Below are positions 39,804 through 50,639 of a stretch of DNA of 64,000 bases, piece by piece. Position 1 is the first letter of the stretch, and each line of letters opens with the position of its first letter. This DNA is from Casuarius casuarius (Eukaryota > Chordata > Aves > Casuariiformes > Casuariidae). The notes under the pieces are model-generated. The model saw only the letters and a list, made by a program, of their open reading frames with translations. It did not search any database and was not told the DNA's origin. The stretch spans positions 124,001 through 188,000 of the forward strand of contig PTFA01000496.1 in NCBI GenBank assembly GCA_003342895.1. Direction: 5' to 3'. A program made the position numbers and the translations under genes.

Positions 39804-41701
39804 TGGTTTTAGAAGTTCATTGTGATTTCCACTACATTGTTCTGACTTCTTTTAGCATGCTCATTCACTTCCATCAGAGATGTGGAAGTGGGAGGGCACA
39901 GAAATTAGAGATGTCCAGAGTGCCTTTGAAAAGTTTTCAAAGCTGGGGACGTGTCTTGACTAATGCTGCGAACCAGGACCATCATCTGCATGATGCTCTT
40001 TCTTTAATCTCTGTGTAGATTCACACTGAACAGTTTGGGCATAGAGATGGTTTCTGGGGCTCTGCATCTGGGTCAACTGGATGAGAGAGAGTCTACTGAA
40101 GGATTTTCCATTATTAGGTTACTGTTGGAGGTTTCTTAGTCTTGTAAGGCTTGAGTATGAGCTATCATGAGTGGAGTCTTTCTAAAGGTTTTACAGTCGC
40201 ATCTAAGATGCTGTGGCACTGACCTTCATCATTAGCTTTGCATCAGGAGGTAACAGAAATCACAACTGGAATAATGAAAAACAGGTCTAATCAAAGTTAA
40301 ACATATAATTTTCCATTTGGGCAAATTGCATTTTCTAGTTCTGCAGAAAATGGGAGGGTAGGAAGGGAAGAGGAAAGAATCAGTCCTTTGAAGACTGGAA
40401 AATAGTAATTGAGCCTGAAAAATTTGAAAGATTTGCAGGCTTCCTAATCAAAAAAGGGCTAGTGAGTTTTGCAAAGTGTTCAGATAGGTTCTGAAGCTGA
40501 TATTCAAGATTTAAAAAGACTAGAGATCGTATTGAGTCTCTTGCAAAGCTTTCAGACTGTTTAATGCATGAGGAAGCATTGGAATAATTCTGGTTTGATG
40601 GCCTGCAACAGTGCTTGTTGGTGATAGTTAGTGTACTGATGATATGTCCAGCATTTGCCCAACAGGAAAGATGCCAATAAAATGATGTATTCATTATATA
40701 AGTATTTTAATATGTTTTTATCAATACATGCTGGAATGGATTGCCTGACATTACATTGCAGAATTTTTAAGTCCTACCTCCAGGCAAATCTCATGCTTAC
40801 TAGCAAAAATGAAAGTGTGAAATGCTTTTTAATGTATATTTAACAACAGATAGTCTAGTGATTACTGATGTGTATTCTCTCTGGATTTTTCCCTTGCTAT
40901 CAGAAGGCAATGTTAAGAGACAACATTTTTACACATTTATGCTATCTACATCTGTCAGATGTTTACATTTTAAATATTTGTAACTGTCATTTATAACAAG
41001 GCTGCAAAAAATTCATCTCTTAAGTCTAAACCATAGCAAGATTGCAAGCTTACAATCAATGGCTAGTAATTGTCCAGTTATACTTAAAACCAGTGCCTCA
41101 ATATCTACCTTTTGATGTGAGCTGGTAATGAATGTGTTTTTCACTGTTGGTCTCACGAAAAAAATAAAAAGAATAATATATTAGTATTATATGCCATTTT
41201 TAAGATTTTTTGCCATGCATCAACATTTTCTGCAGTTATTTGGTGGGATAGTTTGTGAGTTAGTTCAGTCTTATGTCTGCTTATGTTTAAGAAGCAAGTT
41301 GTCAAATATATTTATTTAACTCTTTCTTATAGTGTCACCTTTTAATAAAGATTAAGGTACAATTTTCTGTATTTTACAATGGAGTGCACAGCAAGAGTTC
41401 ATGCCTTAAACCAGTGTAAGCTGAAAAGTTGCACCATACATAGATCACTGTTGTTAAAATAACAGTATTGAATGCATTTTAGATCACAGAGCCCCAGTGG
41501 TCTACATTTTGTTTGCTCTGACATTATTAAACTCAATCTGTTTCTCTGTGATTCTAATTGCTACATTTACATGGCAGAAAAGTTGACTTCTGTGGGTTGG
41601 CTTCTATTAATACTGTTTGCATGTTGTTTTTCAAGCTTAGTGGTTTATGTGCAGGCAGCAGAGCACTGTCTATCAAATTCAATAATTATGCAGAATCAAT
41701 A
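39804..41701. other. Intronic DNA just upstream of the exon, nothing recognised
   Basis: AT-rich non-coding sequence. The frame at 41558-41941 crosses the splice acceptor in the wrong frame and is a shadow of the BNC2 exon. Confidence 0.6.
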
Positions 41702-41750
41702 AGTTTTTTCTCTGTGTTTTTCTTTGTTGTTTCTTTGATATGGCCTCCAG
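41702..41750 (+). other. BNC2: Splice acceptor and polypyrimidine tract of the BNC2 exon
   Basis: A T-rich pyrimidine tract (about 41702-41735) is followed by TATGGCCTCCAG ending at 41750. The exon then begins GATGCTGCAGGC, giving the family sequence [10 protein letters not shown] in frame. A second AG at 41759-41760 is ten bases downstream, but using it would remove conserved residues and shift the frame, so I place the junction at 41750/41751. Confidence 0.9.
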
Positions 41751-43717
41751 GATGCTGCAGGCAAGGTGCTGGACCGCTGGGCCATCATGTCCAGGGAAGA
41801 AGAGATCATTACCCTTCAGCAGTTTCTGAGATTTGGAGAAACCAAATCCATTGTGGAGCTGATGGCAATTCAAGAGAAAGAAGGGCAGGCTGTGGCTGTG
41901 CCATCTTCAAAGACAGATTCAGATATAAGGACTTTTATTGAAAGCAATAATCGCACCAGGAGCCCGAGTCTCCTTGCTCACCTGGAGAATAGCAACCCTT
42001 CCAGCATTCATCACTTCGAAAACATCCCGAATAGCCTTGCATTCCTACTTCCATTCCAGTACATAAATCCAGTCTCTGCTCCACTGCTGGGGCTGCCTCC
42101 AAATGGCCTCCTGCTGGAACAGCCAGCAATGAGGCCGCGTGAACCAAGCCTTACAACCCAAAATGAATATAATGAGAGCAGTGAGTCTGAAGTTTCCCCT
42201 ACACCCTTCAAGAATGAGCAGACATCCAGCAGGAATGCTTTGACCAGCATCACAAACGTCGAGCCCAAAACTGAGCCAGCCTGTGTCTCTCCTGTTCAGA
42301 CATCTACGCCTGTCAATGATTTATCCAAAACAGAGCACACAAAAAGCTCATTCCGCATTCACAGAATGAGGAGAATGGGGTCTGCCTCAAGGAAGGGAAG
42401 AGTGTTTTGCAATGCATGTGGTAAAACTTTCTATGACAAAGGTACTCTCAAAATCCACTACAATGCCGTTCACCTGAAAATCAAGCACCGGTGCACTATT
42501 GAAGGCTGCAACATGGTCTTCAGCTCTCTCAGAAGTCGCAATCGTCACAGTGCAAACCCCAACCCTCGTCTCCACATGCCCATGCTAAGGAATAACCGAG
42601 ACAAAGATCTAATTCGCGCTACATCCGGTGCCGCCACTCCTGTCATAGCAAGTACGAAATCCAGTCTAACTTTAACAAGCCCTGGGCGTCCACCGATGGG
42701 ATTTACCACTCCCCCTCTAGACCCTGTACTACAGAACCCTCTTCCTAGTCAACTGGTGTTTCCAGCTTTAAAGACTGTCCAACCTGTTCCTCCTTTTTAC
42801 AGAAATTTACTTACTCCTGGGGAGATGGTGAGTCCTCCAACATCCCTCCCCACCAGTCCCATAATACCAGCAGTGAGCAGCATGGAGCAGCATCCCCCTC
42901 CTCCTTCGGAGTCATCTGTACCTTCAGTGCTGATGCCCAACCCAGAGCCTAATGCTGACCTTGCTCCCAAGAAGAAGCCAAGGAAGTCGAGCATGCCAGT
43001 TAAAATAGAAAAGGAAGTTATTGATACCGCTGATGAGTTTGATGATGAAGATGAGGAGGTGAATGATAGCAGCACAATGGTGAATGATATTGGTCATGAC
43101 AATCACTGCCATTCTCAGGAGGAAATGAGCCCAGGCCTGTCAGTGAAAGACTTTTCCAAAAGTGACAGAAGCAGATGCATTTCCAGACCAGAGATAAGAA
43201 GGGCAGACAGCATGACTTCAGAAGACCAGGAGCATGAGAGAGACTACGAAAATGAGTCGGAGTCCTCAGAGCCCAAACTGTGTGAGGAGTCCATGGAAGG
43301 CGATGATCGCCTGCACGAACCTGGTGAGAAATCCATGATGCATGGTGACAGGCCAGATGAAAACCACAATGACTCTTCTAACCAGGATGTCATTAAGGTG
43401 AAGGAAGAGTATACAGACCCTACGTACGATATGTTTTACATGAGCCAGTATGGACTGTACAATGGAGGCAGTGCCAGTATGGCTGCCCTTCATGAAAGTT
43501 TCGCTTCCACATTCAACTACAGCAGCCCTCAGAAGTTCTCCCCCGAAGGCGAGCTCTGCTCAAGCCCAGACCCCAAGATCTGCTACGTGTGCAAGAAGAG
43601 TTTCAAGAGTTCCTACAGTGTGAAGCTTCACTACAGAAATGTTCATTTAAAAGAGATGCATGTCTGTACGGTGGCTGGCTGTAATGCTGCCTTCCCATCA
43701 CGGAGAAGCAGAGACAG
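41751..43717 (+). CDS. BNC2: Large internal coding exon of basonuclin 2 (partial gene)
   Basis: Basonuclin 2 is a nuclear DNA-binding protein with three pairs of C2H2 zinc fingers, linked in vertebrates to pigment cells, skeletal and urogenital development. The exon opens in phase 0 with Asp-Ala-Ala-Gly-Lys, as in the human protein, and ends in phase 2. In-frame TGA at 41736-41738 blocks extension further upstream. Counting Asp as residue 1: finger 1 is C220/C223/H236/H241 (C-x2-C-x12-H-x4-H); finger 2 starts C248/C253 and continues to H266/H275; a proline/serine-rich linker follows; basic motif PKKKPRKSS at 406-414 is the likely nuclear localisation signal; VKIE (417-420) and VKEE (550-553) fit the sumoylation consensus; an acidic run lies at 428-439; finger 3 is C611/C614/H627/H632; finger 4 has only its cysteines C639/C644 here. 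The finger regions match remembered human BNC2 essentially residue for residue. The exon holds about 60% of a roughly 1,100-residue protein. Earlier exons and the terminal exon are outside the window. BNC1, the paralogue, is excluded by the overall sequence match to BNC2. Confidence 0.97.
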
Positions 43718-43726
43718 GTCAGTAAA
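43718..43726 (+). other. BNC2: Splice donor after the BNC2 exon, GTCAGT type
   Basis: The exon ends GACAG and the intron begins GTCAGTAAA. The last two exon bases (AG) are the first two of an arginine codon, so the intron is phase 2. That fits the family sequence, in which arginine is followed by His-Ser-Ala-Asn. A pyrimidine at intron position +3 departs from the GTRAGT consensus, but exonic CAG and intronic AGT at +4 to +6 partly compensate. Confidence 0.88.
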
Positions 43727-43736
43727 TATTAATTGA
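43718..43736 (+). other. In-frame read-through tail ending in TGA
   Basis: If the donor is not used, translation continues for only a few codons: Arg-Ser-Val-Asn-Ile-Asn and then TGA at 43734-43736. The product would lack both histidines of finger 4 and the entire C-terminal finger pair. This is a consequence of the sequence; I have no evidence that such a transcript exists. Confidence 0.4.
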
Positions 43737-43937
43737 TTTTCTACATTATTAAATGTGTTGAATTATGTAAGAATAGGCAGTTTAGGGTATATGAAGAAAT
43801 AGAGAGATGCACAGTAATAACAAGTGACAATCATGTTCCCATGACATTGAGAGAGTTTTATCACTTTAAGATTTTCATTGTTGCCTGGCATTCAGAATAG
43901 TATATGTTCTACCATCATCTTATGTGACTGGCTAGAT

Positions 43938-43943
43938 AATAAA
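43938..43943 (+). promoter_or_regulatory. Possible intronic polyadenylation signal AATAAA
   Basis: A canonical AATAAA lies about 220 bases into the intron, with another at 44192-44197. They could serve an intron-retained BNC2 transcript. AATAAA is frequent in AT-rich DNA, so on sequence alone this is weak. Confidence 0.25.
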
Positions 43944-44153
43944 TGTCATTATTCTTTCTGTGTGCCTGTGAACATATGTGTATTGTACTTCTGTTTATAA
44001 GCTGCAGCTTTTTATTACATTAATTTTCTTCTCCCTGCAGCTTTTAAATCAAGAAAGACTTCTACTAAATGTATAGTAAATTATATACAATACAAATATC
44101 TTCATGCATGTGCATCAAAACGTTGAACCAGAAAGGAGGGGAAGGGACAAATG

Positions 44154-44175
44154 GATGGAGGGAGGGAGGGAGGGA
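44154..44175. repeat. (GGAG/GGGA)n short microsatellite
   Basis: Five or so GGAG/GGGA units follow ATGGATGG. Closely spaced G3 tracts give modest quadruplex potential, about 440 bases downstream of the splice donor. Confidence 0.85.
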
Positions 44176-44199
44176 AAAATGGAAAGACTAGAATAAAAG

Positions 44200-46813
44200 A
44201 ATGATTTCCATCTCCATCAGACCATATGAAAGCAAGCACGAAGCATTAAAAGAATATTCTTTCTTCTCTTCAATTTTTAAAACTGACTGCCACATTGTAG
44301 CAAACTAGCATAAAGAAAGCATAAGAAAATAGTTTATCTTTCTTTAGGAGAACTTACATCTCTCTATCCAGTATGGCCATTTAGTCCACTTTATTTTCTT
44401 ATCTGCATGTGAGCAACTCCCTTCCCCATTGATGGGAATTCTGCGCGCTCAGAAAGGAGAAGCTAGACCCCTACATATTTTTAAGATCAACAAGGGTATT
44501 TTCTGCTGGGCCTTCAGATGACATCACACCTCAGCTATGCTGCATCAATACTGAAACACTTGGGCTTAAACAGAAGCAGCTGGTCCTTAACCTCTTAGTT
44601 TTTTTTTATACACGGTTCTTTTTGATTCCTAAGGAAAATGTAATATAAATGGAATTTGTCAAGGTGGTAGGATAACACGGTTATTTCATACTTGTGGATG
44701 AAAGCTCTCACATGTGATGATGATCATATTGTCACTAACAGAATATCTCTGGTTCATGGAGTGATGGTGAGATTGGTTCATCTCTTTTCCTTTATTTGTG
44801 TTTCATATTTTTTCATTATGCTGTAGAAATTCAGCGGACACAGGAAGGACATTAAACCTAGCTAAACATTTCACACACAGTTCCTTTATCTTTTCTTCAT
44901 TGAACCTGATAGAGTTTGCAAGTGAATATTTCATGCATATAAAATGAAAGCAACTTAATGTTGAGGAGACTGAGGACCCAAAACTCACTATTTTGATGGA
45001 AAGTCTAGTCCCTGAGTATCTTATGTCTTCTGTTACAATTTATGAAATTCATGAAATATAAAAACAGGAACACACATTACGAAACAGTTCTACAGGGATA
45101 AGAAGGATAATCTAGAAAGTTTGCATCACAGTAGGATGAAACCATTGGACGTGAAGCAGGTAAAAACTAAATTAAGGCTCCCTATCCCTCCTGATAACTT
45201 TTTGAGATTTGAGTTTGACAAGGGAAGCATAGGAGAAGAATCCTTTGCAAAACTGGGGCCTCAATGGTATATTCCATGCTGGGCTTAACTATGTGCAACA
45301 CTTTCTGGTTCCTGAAATTGCACAGGTTTTGTTAGTCCAGAATTCATTTTGGATGGTCTGTTTTCTCATGTGAATTATAAAGTGTCAGTCATGTGCTAAG
45401 AAAAAGAGCTTTGCATTCAGTGTGCAAAGTGAGAAGTGGCTGGCTTCGGATATAGAATATTATTTGAAGTCTTAAATTTCAGTAGGAAACCATTGATAGA
45501 TTATGCTAATAATAAAGAAGTTAGCATAGTAAAGATATATGCATTTTAAGAAAGAGATGACTATGATGATACATATATAATATTTGAGACTTGAATATTT
45601 AAAGAATAGGCACATTTTGAAAATATTACATGAGCTGGGTAGCATACTCTTATTAAGCTTATTGAAAGCAAGCTGTAAAATAAAAATATTTGATTCAGGA
45701 ACTGAAAATGCAGGCTGTATATTTAAAGATAATTTTTTAATCTACATATTATTTTGCATTGTGTAAGGCACAAGACCATCTTTTCATATAATTCCATCAG
45801 TAAAATTCAGAATATGTTTCAGTTATTTACTGAGTTTGGGACAGCAGAAATTCATAGGCATACAATAGCTGTTAATTGGAGAGATTTAAGAGTGATTATA
45901 CAGTTCAAAAATTCAAAGGCATGGTGTAATTTGAGTGCCCTTTCAAGCTTGATGTTTTTACAGGTTCATCAGCACTCCAGGGCTGCAGAATTTGTCTAGA
46001 AATACATTTGAAAGAGCCTAGTCATATTCTCATGGTTCTTGATAATTCATTCAGATTTTTCAGCAAGAAGTATCTTTAAAGATTCTCTCTGATATCCAGT
46101 CTTGTCCAGAAGTGCAATGCCTACAACTGCACAAAAAGAAACACATATGTAAAACATATAAAAGATGGTGGATGATAGATTTAAGTAAATATTTTAAACA
46201 TTTTTAATACTGAATCTCTGAAAAGAGAAGGTTTTTGTAAAGTCAACTTAGGAAGTAAAAGTTAAATTAATGTATTGTTTCTTGCAAACTGTAAAATCCC
46301 CCTCAAGACTTTTCCATTCAATTTGTTTTCATCTTTTGCTGTTCTTCCCTTTGAATATGCATATTTATTTTAGAGAGAGTCATTACTTAAACATACAAAT
46401 TCTAGTTCTTCAAATTACGAGGACCACCTCAAACATAACTGCTACATAACTAAATTAATAGCATTGCAAAATGAGAACTTCTTCCAGTCACTCTAATCAG
46501 TTTCACTTAAAAGCTGAGGACCATTTTGCTATTAATTGCTGTAGAAAAAATAAGAAATAGCCACCTAAACTACACAGTAGGCATTCCTGGAGAGTATTTG
46601 TCATGTATTGGTGTTCCATTCTTTTGGACACATTTTTAAAAGTTTGTGTGATTTGCTTGTGTTGTGAGTCACATAATCTACTGACTTTTGACTGGTTAGA
46701 GAGGCTTAGAATTTCTGTGTTTTGATAACTAAAATTATATGATTTTTTCAGTACTATCTTCTTAAATAACTGGAAGTTCTTCCTATCCTGTAGCTTATTG
46801 GATCTAGTGAGGT
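44200..46813. other. Intronic DNA, nothing specific recognised
   Basis: AT-rich non-coding sequence with short chance frames (44803-44988, 45584-45999). Confidence 0.5.
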
Positions 46814-46871
46814 TATTTTTTATTATTAATAATGTAATTAGTAATGATATTAATAATATTATTAATAATAC
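46814..46871. repeat. (TAA/ATT)n-rich imperfect microsatellite
   Basis: ATTATTAATAATG and TTAATAATATTATTAATAAT motifs alternate and are mutually complementary, so the tract is also a near-palindrome. Confidence 0.85.
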
Positions 46872-47797
46872 AATTAGAGAAAATGTTCCAAAATAAAATG
46901 CAAACTTTTGTGAAGATAATAATTTTGGCTACTCCTTTCTATTCCTTCTAGAGGCATCTGATGCAGTTTAAGACTCTTTGCAACACAATTCTGGTTGATC
47001 AAAGGCCAGCCTGTATTTTCCCTGTCCTGTACATATACAAACTCCTATTGTTGACCCTGGGTCTAGCAGTCTAATTGTCTTTCCAACAGGGCTGGTAATG
47101 CACAGTGTTAGTTAACAGAGGTGGTAGATCATATCAGGAGGAAACGCTGCCCTGCCTTGACTGAAGGAGGTTTTTTGTCCATGTGTAACAGCCACAACCT
47201 TTCATGGTGGCACATGTTCTGCAGCGATTTGTGTTGGGGGCTGACAAAAATGAGCTTCATCATTCCTAGATCATCTGTGGCTAGGTCAACTCCTGTCTAG
47301 ATATGCATCTGTTGGAAAGGTTGGAATATATTCTGAGATCTTTGACTAAACAGTGCTATTCCTTGTGAATTAGGTGACCAGAGGTTCAGGAGTCCTGCCT
47401 TTCTCCACCTGTATTTTTTCAGCATAAGGCAGGGAAGAGCAAAGCAGTGTCTGCACTTACTGTCAAAGTACCAATAATTCTCTGCTTTACCTTATACAAA
47501 AATAGCATTGCTTTTGAATAGTCAGGCTCCACTGAGCCTAGATTTTTTTTAAAAGGGCTTTTTCATTGCCTTTTTCACCCACCAGTAAAAGCACTCATCA
47601 AATCAACCTTATACTTAGCTGTATCTTTCATCATTTCCCCAAACAGAGTTCTTCCCTCTTTCTTCTTCTGAAAGCACTACAATTGTCAAAAATATTTTTT
47701 TCTTCCATTCTTTACCAACCAGTCCCTGAATTAGTTCTTCTATCTGTTTCTGTATATACTTCAGATGTCTTTTTCTTCTAAAGGTGAGATGTTCAGG
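46872..47797. other. Intronic DNA, nothing specific recognised
   Basis: Around 47100-47260 composition is somewhat GC-richer and could be an old transposon remnant, but I cannot assign it. Confidence 0.45.
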
Positions 47798-48166
47798 TTA
47801 TATGTTGTTGCAGGAAGGCAATGGAGAGTAAATAGTAAAAGAAACCATAATAAAAGCGGCGTCAGTGGACAGAGGCAATGTCAGAAGCTTCTTTTGAACT
47901 GAAAGACATCTTTTTCCTTTTGGAAGGAAGGGAGAAAGAAGGGAGGAAGATAAGTTCCTGTGCAAACTGAGTGCTTGAATGGAAGAAACCTTTTTGGGCA
48001 AAATTGTCTTTGTAAAGAGAGTTCCTCCTGAGCCCAGGATGAAGTCTCTCCTGTGAGCGAGGAGGGAGCCCTGCGGCCCAGGCTGTCGGAGAGCCGGTGC
48101 CCCTGGGATCTCTTTCCCAGCCTCAGCTTCTCTGAGCCCCGCCTGTGCAGCTACCGGCTTCGCCAT
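47798..48166 (-). other. GC-rich patch with antisense ORF of unknown nature
   Basis: A 122-codon frame on the minus strand starts ATGGCG at 48166. Its first third is Ala/Gly/Pro/Arg-rich and lies in a local GC-rich, CpG-retaining patch (seven CpGs between 48058 and 48161). The remainder lies in ordinary AT-rich sequence and reads like chance translation. I recognise no protein family, signal peptide or splice donor. It may be a promoter-like patch of an antisense non-coding RNA, a fragment of a GC-rich repeat, or chance. I do not call it a gene. Confidence 0.25.
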
Positions 48167-48169
48167 ACA

Positions 48170-50639
48170 GAAAAATAGGTGTGATTAGTCCTTGAAGCCA
48201 GCACGGAGGTGTAGCTACTCCGGGGATGATTCTGGGCTAGGAGTGAGACATGCAGTTAGGAAGGAGGAATGCTTATTTCCTGTCTGGAGAAGATAGTCAA
48301 TCCAGTTTCATCTCAGAGTCTCTGTTTTGGGGAGGACATGCAGAGGTGAAGACCTGGAAGAAGAAGCCTAAAACAGTTGACTTAGTTTCTGGCTCTCTCC
48401 TTTAAGATCCTGGAATTTTATGGTCAAAAGCCTTGGTGAAACATGAGGACCTATGGCTCTTCCACCTTGAGTAGGTCTTGTTGATAAGCTGCTGTCAGAT
48501 TTTAAGGAGAAATACAGCCATCCTCTCTGTCAGCCTTAGTTCATGCTAAATCCCCATTTTACCTCAGTACCAGCAATTTTAAAGTCTCTGTTTCCTAGGT
48601 TGGTACACAGTATTGGTAATGATGTGTTACCATGTTTATCATTATCTAAATGTATGTAAAATAAATTCATTTTCAGTGTACTTGTTCAGAGGAACAAAGT
48701 AAGAACTTTTCACTTTGTCTTTCTTCCACTAAAGAATATTAATTGTTCGGATTTGTCTTTAAATTTTCTCACAAAATGAGCATGTGTGTGTGTTCCGCAA
48801 GGTGGGAAAGGTGACTGAGCCCCATGAATAAATTTAAAAACAAAATAATATTTGCTCAGGGTGACTTATAAATATATATGAGGCAACTATTGGTGCCAAG
48901 TGTGATCATGCCATTTGATTCCCAGTTAAATCAGTTCAGATTTAAACATGTAAACTCCTTGATTTGTATGGAGCAAGACATCTGTATGTGGTTTATTAAA
49001 ACCTGCTGATGTCTTCAGAACTAAATTTGTGAAGATATAGGCCTCTGGGTAGCTGCATTGAAAAAGCAGAGACATACTTTTCGTCTGGTTACATGACTTC
49101 CGGCCCTGTACACGTGTGCTTGAATAAATTAACATCAGTTACCTATGATGAGCCACTGCATACATTATCAAGGGAGGTGAAGATGTGAGAAACCTGCTAC
49201 CTGCCTCCTGTTATCACCTCCTTGACACAACAGCACCCATTTTTTCATCATCCCACTATGTTTGGAAACTTCTACAGATAACTTTTTAGAGAATTATTTT
49301 CTATAAATGCACTCAATTCTAGGAACAGATAGCTCCAAGAAATGAGATATTTCACACTAGTCCATGATAACTGTTACTGTAGTTTCCCTATTATAAGTAG
49401 CTGTCATATGCTGCGTGAGTGTCCTCCAATAAGAACAATGAAAGACAGTTTTAAGACATTAGGTGTTTGATGAACCATTCGTCAAGAGATAAAAGAACTA
49501 CTTTTTAAATATAAACATATTTACACACATACTGCTGTTTCTGGTCATGATGCAGTTCATGAAGAGACTATCTGCATATCCAGTAGAATTGTATGAACCA
49601 TTAGGTTTTCTCTTGCAGAGTCACTACGATGTGTGTCATTGCTAATGATCACATAACTCTTCCTTATCCAAGAGAACCTGTATCATAAAGAAATGTTTTG
49701 TGCCACCCTTAACACAGTTTCCTCTTCCATGAGTAGTGATGCTGAACACAGAGACACGACTTGCCAAGTTGCAAACTCACCAATGTGAACAAGAGAAGCA
49801 GAATTTAACTAGAGTTCGTAGAAGTAATTTGTCCATGATAATTTTTTTCTAGAAAAGAATGGAATTTAAGCAAGCCTTAAAGAGGGCTTATGTGAGTAAG
49901 GGTTGCAGGATCAGCTCCAGTATGAAGGGAGGTCTTCTCCAACTACCCATGTTCATTTGTTTTGAGTTTGAGATTTTTTTTTTTTAACTATCTGCTGCCA
50001 TCATTATTTTGTTCTTTCTGGGTACAGAATATGGCATCAATTTGACAGTGACTGTACATCTTCTTCTACAGTGAAAAATACCTCATTTCTGTGTGAACTC
50101 ACAGAGTAAGTCAATGATTTTTCAGCGACCTGAAAAGGTCATTTAAATAAGCTGCTCCAGGATTAAGATAGGTGGCAAGCATAAGTAAAGCACTGAAAAT
50201 AGTAGCTAAAAGCAAAGCATACAGAAAGGATTATTTTCCCCTGATATGTGTAGAGACAAATGGTGTAAATGTTTAACTTGTTTTGTCCAAGTTTGCTGTG
50301 CAGATTCTGTATGTTTTATGGTTTGGTGAAAGAGATTATTTGGGAGGACAGCAGTGGGAACATGAATGCTTATTCAAGATATCCTGGTTGCCCCTAGATT
50401 CTAGGAAAGAACTGGAAAAAAGAAAAAACTCTTCTCCAAGAAGAGAGTGGGAAAAAATTGAATATTTTCCCTTGATCTGTGTAAATGCAGAGCTGTTCCT
50501 TAGATAATGTCCCACCTTTCTTAAAGTCTTTTGAGACTGGGGAAAAATTAAGCATCTACCTACTTTAGTTCCTGCAGAGAAAGGTTCCAGCTGCTTTTTC
50601 AGACATGATAGTAGAAGACGTTAAGGTTTATGTTACAGT
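48170..50639. other. Intronic DNA, nothing specific recognised
   Basis: No exon, RNA gene or recognisable repeat was identified in these 2.5 kb. Confidence 0.5.

Larger units (their letters stand above)
1..41750 (+). other. BNC2: BNC2 intron upstream of the large exon (3' part)
   Basis: This is continuous AT-rich non-coding DNA. No open reading frame here resembles BNC2 or any other gene I recognise. The preceding BNC2 exon should encode the conserved stretch ending YVRGYILQ before Asp-Ala-Ala-Gly; I looked for it and did not see it, so the intron probably starts before position 1. Sub-features are listed separately. Confidence 0.85.

Noticed and set aside
1..41700. Preceding BNC2 exon (ending YVRGYILQ)
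   Set aside because: I searched for the expected codons before a GT donor and found no match; it most likely lies upstream of the window. A short diverged exon could be missed by eye.
41558..41941. A 127-codon frame overlapping the start of the BNC2 exon
   Set aside because: It crosses the splice acceptor and reads the exon in the wrong frame. Its product has no family resemblance, while the BNC2 frame is unmistakable.
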